Origin: Paenibacillus sp. ACRRX
GTDB lineage: Bacteria; Bacillota; Bacilli; Paenibacillales; Paenibacillaceae
Length of the DNA stretch: 64,000 bases
Assembly (NCBI RefSeq): GCF_022346885.1
Contig: NZ_JAKRNK010000003.1
Span: 434,001-498,000, forward strand
Reading direction: 5' to 3'
Positions 43,631 to 53,171 of this stretch are shown piece by piece. A program made the translations under genes and the position numbers. The notes beneath the pieces were generated by a model. That model was not told the DNA's origin. It searched no databases and saw only the letters and a program-made list of their open reading frames with translations. Numbering within the stretch: position 1 is the stretch's first letter; each line of letters begins with the position of its first letter.

Positions 43631-45154
43631 TTATTTTAACTTTTGTGCTGTCGACGTGACAGGCTGCAGTACACTACTTAGACGAAGCGTCCGCGTTGTT
43701 AAAGTATGAATTTCGTGGAAAAGCTCGGGGTATTCCACGAGCGACACGCCATAAGAAGGAATCATTTCTTTTATCTTCGGCTCCCACTCTTTGATATGCT
43801 GCGGGAAGCACTGAGTTATTAACTCAAGCATGACGTTAACAGCTGTAGAAGCACCCGGGGAAGCACCGAGTAATGCAGCTATCGATCCATCAGCGGCACT
43901 GATCACTTCTGTACCAAATTGAAGCGTTCCTTTGCCTCCGTCAGCCGTATCTTTGATGACTTGGACACGCTGGCCCGCTACCACTAAGTCCCAATCCTCG
44001 CTCTTGGCGTCTGGGACAAACTCCCGTAAATCCCCCATGCGCTTCTCTTTTGACAACATGACTTGCTGGATCAGATATCTTGTCAATGAAACATTTTTTG
44101 CGCCTGCTGCCAACATCGTGACGAGATTATGCGTTTTTACGGTCGTTAGCAAATCAAACATGGACCCTGTTTTTAGAAACCTTGGCGAGAAGCCAGCAAA
44201 TGGTCCAAAAAGCAACGATTTTTTGTTGTCGATATATCGGGTGTCAAGATGCGGAACAGACATCGGCGGAGCACCAACCGGCGCTTTGCCATATACTTTT
44301 GCATGATGCTGCGCCACAATATCCGGATTGTTACACACCATAAATAGTCCGCTTACCGGGAAGCCGCCGATACCTTTTCCTTCAGGAATACCGGATTTTT
44401 GCAGTAAATGTAGGCTTCCTCCCCCACCGCCAATAAAGACAAACTTGGCAGTGTGGCGTTCGACAGTACCATTTTTGGCATTTCGCACTTTTAATTCCCA
44501 CGCGCCGTCGCTAGTACGTTTTATATCGTCAACACTATGCTGGTATCGAATATCGACATCTTTACTCTTTAAATGATCAAGCAGTAAGCGCGTTAAAGCG
44601 CCAAAGTTGACATCCGTACCAGACTCAATTTTTGTTGCCGCTATCGGCTCATTCGATGTCCGACCTTTCATAATAAGCGGAATCCAATCAATCAGTTTAG
44701 CCGGGTCGTCACAATACTCCATTCCTTGAAACAGAGGATTGTTTGACAGCGCTTCAAAACGTTTTCGTAAAAACGTTACATTCCTCTCCCCTTGCACTAG
44801 ACTCATATGAGGCAATGGTACAATAAAGTCCTGTGGGTTACGGATTAAATTGCTGCTTACAAGATAAGACCAAAACTGCCTTGAAACCTGAAACTGTTCA
44901 TTAATCTTTATAGCTTTGCTAATATCTATCGATCCGTCCGGCTTTTCAACGGTGTAATTAAGCTCACATAGTGCAGCATGCCCCGTTCCCGCATTGTTCC
45001 ATTCGTTAGAGCTTTCCTCTCCTGCCTTGGCGAGCTTCTCAAACACTGTAATTTGCCAGTCAGGTACTAATTCCTTCAGCAAAGACCCTAAAGTCGCACT
45101 CATGATTCCGGCACCAATTAAGATAACGTCTGTTTTGGTTTGTTTATTGCTCAT
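43631..45154 (-). CDS. mqo: Malate:quinone oxidoreductase
   Basis: A 507-residue FAD enzyme that oxidises malate to oxaloacetate and passes electrons to the quinone pool at the membrane. The N-terminal FAD motif is '[21 protein letters not shown]', followed by '[19 protein letters not shown]' and '[30 protein letters not shown]', which are diagnostic for Mqo. '[24 protein letters not shown]' near the C-terminus is also conserved. The length is normal (about 500). Monocistronic, with AAGGA upstream and an AT-rich 320-nt promoter region (45155-45476) holding no other gene. Confidence 0.95.
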   Translation of the reverse strand: MSNKQTKTDVILIGAGIMSATLGSLLKELVPDWQITVFEKLAKAGEESSNEWNNAGTGHAALCELNYTVEKPDGSIDISKAIKINEQFQVSRQFWSYLVSSNLIRNPQDFIVPLPHMSLVQGERNVTFLRKRFEALSNNPLFQGMEYCDDPAKLIDWIPLIMKGRTSNEPIAATKIESGTDVNFGALTRLLLDHLKSKDVDIRYQHSVDDIKRTSDGAWELKVRNAKNGTVERHTAKFVFIGGGGGSLHLLQKSGIPEGKGIGGFPVSGLFMVCNNPDIVAQHHAKVYGKAPVGAPPMSVPHLDTRYIDNKKSLLFGPFAGFSPRFLKTGSMFDLLTTVKTHNLVTMLAAGAKNVSLTRYLIQQVMLSKEKRMGDLREFVPDAKSEDWDLVVAGQRVQVIKDTADGGKGTLQFGTEVISAADGSIAALLGASPGASTAVNVMLELITQCFPQHIKEWEPKIKEMIPSYGVSLVEYPELFHEIHTLTTRTLRLSSVLQPVTSTAQKLK

Positions 45155-45424
45155 GTTTACCGTCCTTATGCGCTAATATTTGAAGAAATGATGTAGGCGT
45201 TCCAGTAAGCGTAGGCTCTCACTATTATTTATAAATTTAAATATAGTTATTTACTATTATATTACAGCTATATACGTTTTAAAAGACGATAAATTTCAAT
45301 GATGACATAATGTTGCAGTTAAGAAGAGAGAAATTTGCCGTAAAGCTCAAAAATCAAAACAATCATTGATCGTAAGCCAAAAATACCCTCATAATTGTTA
45401 TCCCGTTTTGTGTTGAAAATCCAA

Positions 45425-45454
45425 TAAGAAGGCACCTCTTCGGATGCCCTCTTA
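45425..45454 (-). terminator. Terminator of the M28 peptidase gene
   Basis: On the minus strand AAGAGGGCATC pairs imperfectly with GGTGCCTTCTT, 23 nt beyond the stop; the tail ATTGGATTTTC is weak. Confidence 0.55.
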
Positions 45455-45476
45455 TTTTCGGTACAAAGCAAGCAGG

Positions 45477-46931
45477 TCACTCCTTTATGAACAACCCAAT
45501 TATCCCTTTTGCATGAGGCTGAGGCTTGCCTAAGTTTTCTGTCGAGGTACAATCAATAGCTGCCGCAAGCTTAATAAACGTAACGATCTGCTCATGCATA
45601 AAATGGACATCCAGCTTATCCAGCCCTCCGTCTTCTCCCGTAGCGCATAAATAATCCGGAGTAGGAATCAGAGACACAGTCGGTATACCTGCCATATATA
45701 AGGGCTGCCCTTCTCCAAAATAGATGGTGCTCTTGGGTCGCAGCGTAATGCTTCTCACCTTAGTTCGGTCCGAAAGCGAGGCCATATACAAGTCGTCCAT
45801 CGTTTGATTTCCCGTATAGACAAGCTCAACCTCATGCCTGTCGGTATGACGGTATGCAGAGGCATCCCTGGAATCTTTCCATTCTTTACAGCCGAGATGT
45901 TCCAGCGTAAGCCCTGCGACTGCCTTCGGATGCCCACCTTCTCCGCTCCACAGCTCAGGATGGTCATGCAGCCACCGCGTGGTCGCCTGTCCATGGATGC
46001 CGAATTGAGGAATTTGAAAATGCCCCGTCACAAACACAAACACTAGGCTTCTTTGACGCTGTTCCATCGGGAGAGAAGAAAAATAACGGGCCATGGCCAG
46101 CAAGCCGACTCCCCCATTTTCCTCGCAGGCGTTCGGTCCATCTGTATGCGTGTTCACGATCATTGTCTCGCTTTGGTTTGAACCAGGCAGAACGGCATAC
46201 AGTGTATCGCTAGAAGCGCGCTCATCCAGTTCCACCTTTAGTACAAGCCGCGCCTTTGTTCTTTGCTTCGCCAACTGCTTCAGCCTGCTGCCCGTCTCCT
46301 TGCCTACCCACAGCGTGGGACACTGCTGCGGCCCCGTTGTAAAAGGCAAGTATTGTGCTCGTGCATTCGCCTCTGACATATCGCGCCATACACAGATAAC
46401 ACCCAACACGCCCGCTTGTGCTGCTTTTTCAAGGTTAGGCCCTCTCAACACAGAACTGAGAACCGGATTGCTTATGAGGAACGGCAGGGTCTCGTTCTCC
46501 GGATAAGAAGATCTTCGTTTGAACAATAACGATGAAGGCAGTCTGGGACTGCTCACATCAACGATCGCAATTTTACCAGCAGCATCACGAAAACGGCCTG
46601 GACCCTTCCCGCAATAAACCAGTTCACCCACTACACCCTCCTCAGGCGTGCTTCCTGAGTACGGGTAATAGAACGCAGCTGTCAGCTCCTCCTCGTGATC
46701 GCCGTCCGAATAGATGGACAACTGCCAATGTGTCGCCTCCCATTTGGTGAAGATGTGGCTGTCTCTGTGTGTATTCAGTCCCATTTGCCGTAATTCCGCT
46801 TCAAAATAATCAGTCAGCCGCTTATGCGCATCGTTGCCTGTCAAGCGTGGCCCGAAGCCGTCAAGCTCCTGCTGCCACGACCATACCTGCTCCACATCTG
46901 GAAGCTTATCCTCGTATATGACCGTCCCCAT
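45477..46931 (-). CDS. M28-family (aminopeptidase-like) protein
   Basis: About 484 residues. It has an inserted PA-like region ('GVVGELVYCGKGPGRFRDAAGKIAIVDV') and a peptidase core with 'MIVNTHTDGPNACEENGGVGLLAMARYFSS', where His/Asp and the Glu-Glu pair correspond to zinc-binding and catalytic residues of M28 enzymes. The C-terminal 'GIPTVSLIPTPDYL' fits the family. The frame is open 43 codons further upstream and would add a hydrophobic segment, but only the ATG at 46931 has a ribosome site (GGGAGTGAG). A cytoplasmic enzyme is therefore more likely than a membrane one. Confidence 0.78.
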   Translation of the reverse strand: MGTVIYEDKLPDVEQVWSWQQELDGFGPRLTGNDAHKRLTDYFEAELRQMGLNTHRDSHIFTKWEATHWQLSIYSDGDHEEELTAAFYYPYSGSTPEEGVVGELVYCGKGPGRFRDAAGKIAIVDVSSPRLPSSLLFKRRSSYPENETLPFLISNPVLSSVLRGPNLEKAAQAGVLGVICVWRDMSEANARAQYLPFTTGPQQCPTLWVGKETGSRLKQLAKQRTKARLVLKVELDERASSDTLYAVLPGSNQSETMIVNTHTDGPNACEENGGVGLLAMARYFSSLPMEQRQRSLVFVFVTGHFQIPQFGIHGQATTRWLHDHPELWSGEGGHPKAVAGLTLEHLGCKEWKDSRDASAYRHTDRHEVELVYTGNQTMDDLYMASLSDRTKVRSITLRPKSTIYFGEGQPLYMAGIPTVSLIPTPDYLCATGEDGGLDKLDVHFMHEQIVTFIKLAAAIDCTSTENLGKPQPHAKGIIGLFIKE

Positions 46932-47264
46932 CGCTCTCACTCCCATGATTAAATAAGAACTTGATATCCAAAATACGAACATAAAAATGTAAACACAGCC
47001 CAAAATATAGTGGAAATGATACCTATTCATTTTTAACTGTCCCATTATACATTTCTTCATTTAAATTATACTTGTTTCAAAGACACTATTCAGTAAACAG
47101 GGAGCACCATAACAAAATTTTCCCTATTACTTGTAGTACAATGCCCAAGTGATACAACAACAATTAGATGGTTATAACGTCAGCTTCCTATGTATACATA
47201 CTAAACAGCCCTTCCATGCGTTCTGCTTGGAAGGGCTGTCCTATGCTTTACGAAATATTAGGTG

Positions 47265-48569
47265 TTATATACCCAAATGCGCACTCAATGTCGAGCCTGC
47301 ATATTCACTTCTGAACAATCCTCTGTCAACGAGCTGCGGCATCAGCTTTTCAAAAAATAGCTCCATCGATTGTTCCGAGCCGCCTGGCAGAGCAATAAAT
47401 CCGTCAATCGCTCCAGCCTCATATCGCTCCATAATATCGTTTAACACATCCTCAACCGTTCCTACAGACACCCAGTGAGCAGATCCGACGACCTCTGGCC
47501 TTGCTAATACCTCTTCTACTGTAGGTTGATAGTTTGTAATATATCGGCGCAGCAGCTCAGCGTGTGTCCGGCTGCGGACTGGCTGATTCGGATCAGGGAG
47601 CATATCAGCAGTTACGCGATGATCCAAAGCAAAGCTGCTTAAATCAAGGCCCAGCACGGATTGGAGCGATGCATGTCTGCGCTCCACACTCAAATGTGCA
47701 TGTGCAGCCTTATGTAATTCATGCGCTTCCTCACGAGTTTCACCGAGGAAAAAATATAATCCAGGCAGAACCTTGATTGCGTCCGGATTGCGCCCATGCT
47801 CCTTGGCCCTTCTTCTCAGATCATTTCGTAATTCCACTCCAGACTCAAGGTCAGGCATCGCGGCAAAAATAGCATCCGCTACTGAGGAAGCAAAATTTCT
47901 TCCTATATCTGAAGCGCCTGCTTGAAATATAGGAATGGAACCCGATTTATGGGCGGGCAAGGTAAGCGGTCCCCGCACACTGAAGAACTCGCCTGCGTGA
48001 TTAATGGTGGAAACCTTATTCGTATCAGAAAAGACGCCCGACTCACGGTCAATCACAATTGCTTCATTCGGAAAGCTATCCCATAGCTTATGTACGACAT
48101 CTGTGAATTCCTTAGCTTTCGCGTATCTTTCTTGCGGTGAAGGCATCGGCGAATCACCGAAATTTTCCGCACCTTCTATTGAAGTTACGATATTCCAGCC
48201 AGCACGTCCGTTGCTAAGCCAATGCAGCGACTGAAGCTGCCTTGCAACAACATACGGTGGATTAAATGTGGTGGAAACAGTTGTAACCAGTCCAATCCGC
48301 TCGGTTTCACGAGCAATCGCCGCAAACATCATGGTAGGGTCTGGGCTGCCAAAATTAGCGGAATCGCCCAGCATCTGCGGGCTCACATAAAGATAATCCG
48401 CCTTGAAAAGGAAATCGAGCTTGGCCTTCTCCGCCATTTTGGCCAAATCAATGTAGTAGTCAATCGAATCCATTTTTTCCACATTGCTATCTGGATGACG
48501 CCAGCCGACTCCCTTCATCCATGTTGCGGATAAGGATAATCCAATACATAATTGTCTATTTGTAGTCAA
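47265..48569 (-). CDS. LLM-class flavin-dependent monooxygenase (NtaA/SnaA/DszA family)
   Basis: About 434 residues. 'WRHPDSNVEKMDSIDYYIDLAKMAEKAKLDFLFKADY', 'RIGLVTTVSTTFNPPYVVARQLQSLHWLSNGRAGWNIVTS' and 'PQERYAKAKEFTDVVHKLWDSF' are the classic motifs of NtaA/SnaA-type two-component monooxygenases, which need FMNH2 from a separate reductase. Substrate unknown (chelators, sulfur compounds or antibiotics in relatives). The start is TTG 48569 with AAAGG 9 nt upstream; no good ATG exists. A Fur-like box (48731-48750) lies upstream. Confidence 0.88.
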   Translation of the reverse strand: MTTNRQLCIGLSLSATWMKGVGWRHPDSNVEKMDSIDYYIDLAKMAEKAKLDFLFKADYLYVSPQMLGDSANFGSPDPTMMFAAIARETERIGLVTTVSTTFNPPYVVARQLQSLHWLSNGRAGWNIVTSIEGAENFGDSPMPSPQERYAKAKEFTDVVHKLWDSFPNEAIVIDRESGVFSDTNKVSTINHAGEFFSVRGPLTLPAHKSGSIPIFQAGASDIGRNFASSVADAIFAAMPDLESGVELRNDLRRRAKEHGRNPDAIKVLPGLYFFLGETREEAHELHKAAHAHLSVERRHASLQSVLGLDLSSFALDHRVTADMLPDPNQPVRSRTHAELLRRYITNYQPTVEEVLARPEVVGSAHWVSVGTVEDVLNDIMERYEAGAIDGFIALPGGSEQSMELFFEKLMPQLVDRGLFRSEYAGSTLSAHLGI

Positions 48570-48622
48570 TTCTATCAACCTTTCTATATATAATAATAAT
48601 TTTACGCCTAGGAGGATATACA

Positions 48623-48763
48623 ATGATCCGTGCATTTCAAGTGGACGAACCAAACCGACTGGTCATCGAACCCTCACGTCTCACCCACGGCATTAAACGT
48701 CCAGTAATCCTAATGCGATCTCATAAAATTAGTAATGATTCTCATTATCAATATATAGTGTAA
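48623..48763 (+). pseudogene. 46-codon open frame with strong ribosome site; possible dehydrogenase remnant
   Basis: AGGAGGATATACA stands directly before ATG 48623. The first residues, MIRAFQVDEPNRLVIEPS, look like the N-terminus of zinc-dependent alcohol dehydrogenases, but the frame stops after 46 codons, and the last third overlaps a Fur-box-like sequence. Either a truncated gene fused to intergenic DNA, or a small gene in its own right. The ADH resemblance is only a visual impression. Confidence 0.4.
48731..48750. promoter_or_regulatory. Fur-box-like sequence
   Basis: AGTAATGATTCTCATTATC matches 17 of 19 positions of the classical Fur consensus GATAATGATTCTCATTATC. It lies between the AraC gene (ending 48856) and the leftward LLM gene (starting 48569), and overlaps the small open frame. 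Confidence 0.7.
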
Positions 48764-48855
48764 CAAGGACGAATATAAATGCAAATACACAAATCGTAAA
48801 TGCTATATGTAGGATTATCTAATTCAGGTCTTGCAGTGTAATTAATTATAGTTAG

Positions 48856-49671
48856 CTAATTATGAGTGTATGCGGACGGAGATACACCGAATTTCTTTTT
48901 AAAAACTCTACTGAAATATAGCGGATTGGTATAACCGACGCTAACAGCCACATCACGAATAGGAAAATGGCCCGCTTGAAGTAATTCACTTGCTCGTTCC
49001 ATACGATAATGGATGACATAGTCGATGGGTCTGAACCCCGTATACTTATGAAAGAAGTATGAGAAGCGTTTGGAACTCATGGCATGCAGCTCTGCCAACT
49101 CGTCGAGTGTCAACGGATTCATATAATGCCCGTTAATGTATGCAACAGCCTCCTCAATCACCTTTTTACTTGTATCATAACTACAGCTCTCCCGATACTT
49201 GCAGCCCACCAGGACTTGGTGCATAATGCTTAGAAATAATTCCTTGACGCGAAGTTTGCCAATCCCTCCAAGGGTATGGGCATTTTGATGAAGTAGGGCT
49301 AGTAATTCTCTCACTCTCGGACTTGCCCCTGGCTCCAGCTTAAAATGAGAGTCACATTCATGCCCGCTATTTTGGTCACCTACCTTGTCCAATCGATAAA
49401 AAAGGGAGTAATATTCAAACTCTGATTGTCCTATAACTCGGGAGTCCAGCTGCATGCCTGGAGCAGCGTGAAAAACAGACCCTGGAAGTAATTCGTAGGC
49501 AGTCCCGTTTACACACATTCTAGCTTCTCCACGAATGATAAAAAGAAATCCATGCCTTACCGTCCTAAATTCACGCAACACACTTTTCGGCTGGATGACT
49601 AAACGGTTAGCATCCTCTATATCACAGGAACTACTAGCAAATATTTCAGCTAATTTATCCAAAACGATCAT
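48856..49671 (-). CDS. AraC-family transcriptional regulator
   Basis: About 271 residues. The N-terminal cupin-like sensing domain ('FRTVRHGFLFIIRGEARMCVNGTAYELLPGSVFHAAPGMQLD') is followed by a C-terminal double HTH ('VAYINGHYMNPLTLDELAELHAMSSKRFSYFFHKYTGFRPIDYVIHYRMERASELLQAGHFPIRDVAVSVGYTNPLYFSRVFKKKFGVSPSAY'). A 'CKYRESC' cysteine pair sits in the linker. The frame is open 49 codons upstream, but the first start with a plausible ribosome site (AGGTG) is ATG 49671. A Fur-like box lies beyond its 3' end, so an iron or siderophore connection is possible. Confidence 0.88.
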   Translation of the reverse strand: MIVLDKLAEIFASSSCDIEDANRLVIQPKSVLREFRTVRHGFLFIIRGEARMCVNGTAYELLPGSVFHAAPGMQLDSRVIGQSEFEYYSLFYRLDKVGDQNSGHECDSHFKLEPGASPRVRELLALLHQNAHTLGGIGKLRVKELFLSIMHQVLVGCKYRESCSYDTSKKVIEEAVAYINGHYMNPLTLDELAELHAMSSKRFSYFFHKYTGFRPIDYVIHYRMERASELLQAGHFPIRDVAVSVGYTNPLYFSRVFKKKFGVSPSAYTHN

Positions 49672-49934
49672 GTTACCGCACCTGCTCCCTATCTGGGTTA
49701 CTATCACTAAATGACTTGATAATAGATCTAGTCCTTGAGGTGTCAGCCAAGCTGCTGTTTGCTCGCAATCGACTGGGCTACTTGTAAGATTAAATCGTTC
49801 GATTAACAAATGCATCAAGTCATAAATTAAGTAAAAATTCGACAGTATTAGTTTATCATAGACCTTCTAAAGCGTGTAAATCCTTACTTATGATAAGTTC
49901 TCCGTGCCGCCTATAGTGGCAGAACTTCAATAAA

Positions 49935-49966
49935 AGAAGAGACACCTCTTCTAGGGTATCTCTTCT
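49935..49966 (-). terminator. Terminator of the MerR regulator 3 gene
   Basis: On the minus strand AGAAGAGATACC pairs with GGTGTCTCTTCT, followed by TTTATT. Confidence 0.75.
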
Positions 49967-49976
49967 AATTCTTCGA

Positions 49977-50966
49977 CTATTCATTTACCTTTGGTTTTAT
50001 CGGAAGCAGCAGGTCCAACTGCACGCATTTGTCCATTTCTTCATTGCTCAAATGATATTGATTGATGTAATTTAAATGTTCTTCCATTGAACCATACATA
50101 CAATCTGGATCGCCCCAGTCCGGTTCGTACTCACTGCTGTTTTTTACCCAATCCGCAAGCAAGCCCCATTCCTCGAAGTTCCCCATAGGTATCATATGGG
50201 CGGCAAATAAGCCGCCAGGAAAGTTCTTTTTCACAAATGGTTCATGGACTTCCATGTTGTCGGGAATGGCTACCCATCTTTCATATCCGTGATCCGTTCC
50301 GTCAGGTTTAACTCCATTGGGATGATTAAAGCCAAAGTGCCGCAAGTCAGGCTTTATTTCTTTTAGATTCGTTTGAATCATAAATTTCCGCAGTTCATTT
50401 CCTGTGTCATATTCCGGTGTCCCGCCTACATCGTGTATAGAAGCAACTGACGTGGGAGGTAAATATACAATTCTTACATCTTTTAGTTGGGATAAATAGT
50501 TGACGGCTGTATTGGAATTATTCATGGCTGCATCCTCCTTAAGATTATTTTTGGCTGCAGGTAGAGCTTCAATGATCTGGAGAACCGATTCTTCTGACAA
50601 ATATTTGGAATTGATTTTCACTTCTTCATTTTCACTTAAATGAATGACAAATTGATTTAGTACCGTTTTAATTGTAGACAACGCTAATATTTCATTTGAT
50701 AGCTCTTGAATTTTTCCTTGAAACACGAGTAGTGCTGTTGTTGACTCTTCATTTTCCAGAACTCTCTGAATTTCTTTTAATGGAATTCTCAGCTTCCGTA
50801 ATATCAAAATCTGTTCCAGTCTTTTCAACGAACATTCATCATAGGTGCGATAAGCGTAACCATCCTTCTTCAAACTCTGCAGCAATCCGATTTGCTCATA
50901 ATATCTGAGTGTTCTTGTTGAGATCTGATAGCTTTTTGTAACCTCGCTTATTGTCAGTAGCTCCAT
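49977..50966 (-). CDS. MerR-family regulator with GyrI-like effector domain (regulator 3)
   Basis: About 329 residues. The MerR HTH 'TISEVTKSYQISTRTLRYYEQIGLLQSLKKDGYAYRTYDECSLKRLEQILILRKLRIPLKEIQRVLE' is followed by a coiled-coil. The C-terminal domain (about 150-325: 'VRIVYLPPTSVASIHDVGGTPEYDTGNELRKFMIQTN', 'HGYERWVAIPDN', 'GLFAAHMIPMGNFEEWGLLADWV') resembles GyrI/effector-binding domains that sense amphipathic drugs. It is distinct from regulators 1 and 2. The ATG at 50966 follows AAAGGAGG. A 19-bp-spacer promoter lies upstream. Confidence 0.86.
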   Translation of the reverse strand: MELLTISEVTKSYQISTRTLRYYEQIGLLQSLKKDGYAYRTYDECSLKRLEQILILRKLRIPLKEIQRVLENEESTTALLVFQGKIQELSNEILALSTIKTVLNQFVIHLSENEEVKINSKYLSEESVLQIIEALPAAKNNLKEDAAMNNSNTAVNYLSQLKDVRIVYLPPTSVASIHDVGGTPEYDTGNELRKFMIQTNLKEIKPDLRHFGFNHPNGVKPDGTDHGYERWVAIPDNMEVHEPFVKKNFPGGLFAAHMIPMGNFEEWGLLADWVKNSSEYEPDWGDPDCMYGSMEEHLNYINQYHLSNEEMDKCVQLDLLLPIKPKVNE

Positions 50967-50986
50967 AGCTCCTCCTTTCAATGAAC

Positions 50987-51017
50987 AGCTTAAAGTACGA
51001 CACGACGTCAAAGTCAA
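50987..51017 (-). promoter_or_regulatory. MerR-type promoter of regulator 3
   Basis: On the minus strand: -35 TTGACT (51012-51017), 19-nt spacer containing TTGACGTCGTGTCGTAC, and -10 TAAGCT (50987-50992). The TTGAC-N-GACGT...GTC pattern is typical of MerR-type operators, so autoregulation is likely. The motif differs from the TCC/GGAG set. Confidence 0.6.
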
Positions 51018-51094
51018 CTGGATTATTAATGCCTTGTGATATGGTTCAGCTTAACAGAGATATTCCCGTTAGGTGTCCTTATCAACAGATACTT

Positions 51095-52096
51095 TCATTT
51101 TGCGAACGTATCCACCATCCATTTTGAGAATTTTTCTTTTTCTTCAAACTGCGGATAATGAGCGGACTGGCCATACGTTATAAATTCCTTTTTATTGGCC
51201 TTGATCTGATCAAAGTAGGTTTTGGCTGCTTTCGCGGAAGTCATGTAATCGTATTGTCCCATGATAAAATACACCGGTAAATCTAGTTTTGTGACGATCG
51301 TAGGCAAAGGTTTTTTCATTGCCTGCCCTATTAAAGTTTCTTGTACGTAAGATACGCCGCGCATATAACGAATGTGATCCAATAAGTTATACTCCGGTCC
51401 GAACCATAAACCATTATTTATATCCGCATTATTATCGATCAGTCTTGCTGCACCGCCATATTTTAGAACATAACTACGGGGAGTCAACATATCGCCGCTT
51501 TGAACTTTTTCAGTTAACCCTTGCAAATACTCGACGTCGGTTGTATTCCCGCTCATTTTTGCTTGATCAATCGTGAAATTCAAACCATCCCATTCGTTTT
51601 CTAAGATATTAGCCATCTGTCCAATGCCGATATAGGCTTCATATTTTTCAGGTGCTTGTTTTGCCGCTTGTATGCCAATATAAGTTCCAAAGGAGTGGCC
51701 GGCAAGTATGACCTTCTGTTGGTTGAAACGAGTGGTTATGTAATCTGTCACAGCCAATAAATCTTTCACTAACAGATCTGTCGAAAGGTCGGCATAATCT
51801 TCTCCAAAGTGATAAGATTTTCCACTAGCTCTTTGATCGTAACGGACAACCGTGAAATTCTTCTCCAGTAGGTCTTGGTACTTGGTTACATAGGGAATTT
51901 CCGAAACACCTGGCCCCCCATGTATAAAAATGACGATAGGATTGTTCTCATCCTGACCTCGTATCATCAATTCATGACCGGTGCCATTAATTTCGACTTG
52001 CTCGAGTACGCTGATGCTGTCTGCGCCGTCTATTTTAGGAGTCCATGTGGGAAAAATCAACGCTAACCCAACCAGTAAAATAATAGATGCTCCCAA
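51095..52096 (-). CDS. Membrane-anchored alpha/beta hydrolase (proline-iminopeptidase-like)
   Basis: At least 333 residues. An N-terminal hydrophobic segment (about 3-18) is followed by 'IVIFIHGGPGVSEIPYVTKYQDLLEKNFTVVRYDQRASGKS', the HGGPG oxyanion loop of prolyl aminopeptidase-like hydrolases. The nucleophile is in 'ILAGHSFGTYIGIQAA' (Ser about 134), the acid near 'MGQYDY' and the His in 'GQSAHYPQFEEKEKF'. The annotated TTG start (52096) has no ribosome site. The frame continues to an ATC at 52126 that follows GGGAG by 8 nt and would give a basic signal-anchor start (KKAKKVLLYLG). The true start is therefore uncertain. Substrate unknown. Confidence 0.8.
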   Translation of the reverse strand: MGASIILLVGLALIFPTWTPKIDGADSISVLEQVEINGTGHELMIRGQDENNPIVIFIHGGPGVSEIPYVTKYQDLLEKNFTVVRYDQRASGKSYHFGEDYADLSTDLLVKDLLAVTDYITTRFNQQKVILAGHSFGTYIGIQAAKQAPEKYEAYIGIGQMANILENEWDGLNFTIDQAKMSGNTTDVEYLQGLTEKVQSGDMLTPRSYVLKYGGAARLIDNNADINNGLWFGPEYNLLDHIRYMRGVSYVQETLIGQAMKKPLPTIVTKLDLPVYFIMGQYDYMTSAKAAKTYFDQIKANKKEFITYGQSAHYPQFEEKEKFSKWMVDTFAK

Positions 52097-52309
52097 ATAA
52101 AGCAGAACTTTTTTTGCCTTTTTGATAGTCTCATCTCCCTAGTGTTGTATGCATGAGTATGTACGTTCTGACTCATTTCAGTTCACGACCTACTTAAATA
52201 TCGTAATATAGGAAGGGCTTAGGCGACACATACAAACGTCGGGATCTTTTCCAGACTAAAGACGAGGAAGGAAGTAACACCTACAACCTCTATCGTTATT
52301 TTAGGAAAT

Positions 52310-52341
52310 AAAAAAAGAACGGCCAATGAAGCAGCCGTTCT
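52310..52341 (-). terminator. Strong terminator of the Crp/Fnr gene
   Basis: On the minus strand AGAACGGC pairs with GCCGTTCT around a 10-nt loop and is followed by TTTTTTTATTT. The 52097-52309 part of this gap shows nothing else. Confidence 0.9.
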
Positions 52342-52397
52342 ATCTCCGTCATATTGATTCTAAATGTAATAACGCTGTTTACTTTCAGCGGGCTATG

Positions 52398-53117
52398 TCA
52401 CTGAATATATCTGCGTAGGGCCTTCTCATTTTTGACAAGTAGTTGTTTGTTGCCGCACAATGAAATAAACCCTAATTTCTCGAATTTGCTGAATTTTCGG
52501 CTAATCGTTTCGCGGGTAACCCCGACATAACTGGCCACTTCCTCACGTGAAATCGGCAGCTCGATCAGAACCCCCTCTTTGTTTGGTTTCCCAAATTTTT
52601 GGCAAAACTCCAAAATCATATATGCTATGCGAACGTCCGGGTTTTTCGTTGCTAGATTTTGCGCCAAATTCTCGGTATGAGCCAGCCTTTGCGTCACTGC
52701 GGTTAATAACTTAATTGAAATTCCGGAGTTATCCTCCATAATCCGATCCATCGCTGCTTTGGTTATCAAACATATTTCGGTATCTTCAAGTGCATAGACA
52801 CTGAAATTATGAGTTTCATCCGGATTAAATAAATGCAGCTCTCCAAAAAAGTCCCCGCTAGTCAGCAGATATAGAATTTGTTCCTTGCCATCCATCGTAA
52901 ATTTAGACACCTTTACTTGCCCGTAGTTGACGATAAATAATTTATCCGATTTCTCGCCTTCATTTAACAGCATCTGCCCTTTACGATATTGAATATGCCT
53001 TGTCCTTCGAGCAATCTTCATAATCTCCTCATCAGATAAAGATTGAAAGATTGGAACCTTCTTGGGACAGGGAGCCTTCTTCTGGTTTGGACTATTATTA
53101 CAGGAATGTTCTTTCAT
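52398..53117 (-). CDS. Crp/Fnr-family transcriptional regulator
   Basis: About 239 residues. The N-terminus has two cysteines ('CNNSPNQKKAPC'), then a cyclic-nucleotide-binding-like beta-roll ('FQSLSDEEIMKIARRTRHIQYRKGQMLLNEGEKSDKLFIVNYGQVKVSKFTMDGKEQILYLLTSGDFFGEL'). The C-terminal winged HTH is 'LPISREEVASYVGVTRETISRKFSKFEKLGFI'. Too few cysteines are present for a classical [4Fe-4S] Fnr. The frame is open 55 codons upstream, but the ATG at 53117 has AGGGTGA. It lies immediately downstream of the flavodiiron operon in the same direction and probably controls it in response to oxygen or NO; this is inference. Confidence 0.88.
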   Translation of the reverse strand: MKEHSCNNSPNQKKAPCPKKVPIFQSLSDEEIMKIARRTRHIQYRKGQMLLNEGEKSDKLFIVNYGQVKVSKFTMDGKEQILYLLTSGDFFGELHLFNPDETHNFSVYALEDTEICLITKAAMDRIMEDNSGISIKLLTAVTQRLAHTENLAQNLATKNPDVRIAYMILEFCQKFGKPNKEGVLIELPISREEVASYVGVTRETISRKFSKFEKLGFISLCGNKQLLVKNEKALRRYIQ

Positions 53118-53171
53118 ACACATCACCCTAATTCGAAATGGTTCATCATTCTTCCTTCCACTAGTCAACCC

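Noticed and set aside
46932..47060. N-terminal membrane segment of the M28 protein
   Set aside because: Only present if translation starts at 47060, which has no ribosome site; ATG 46931 does.
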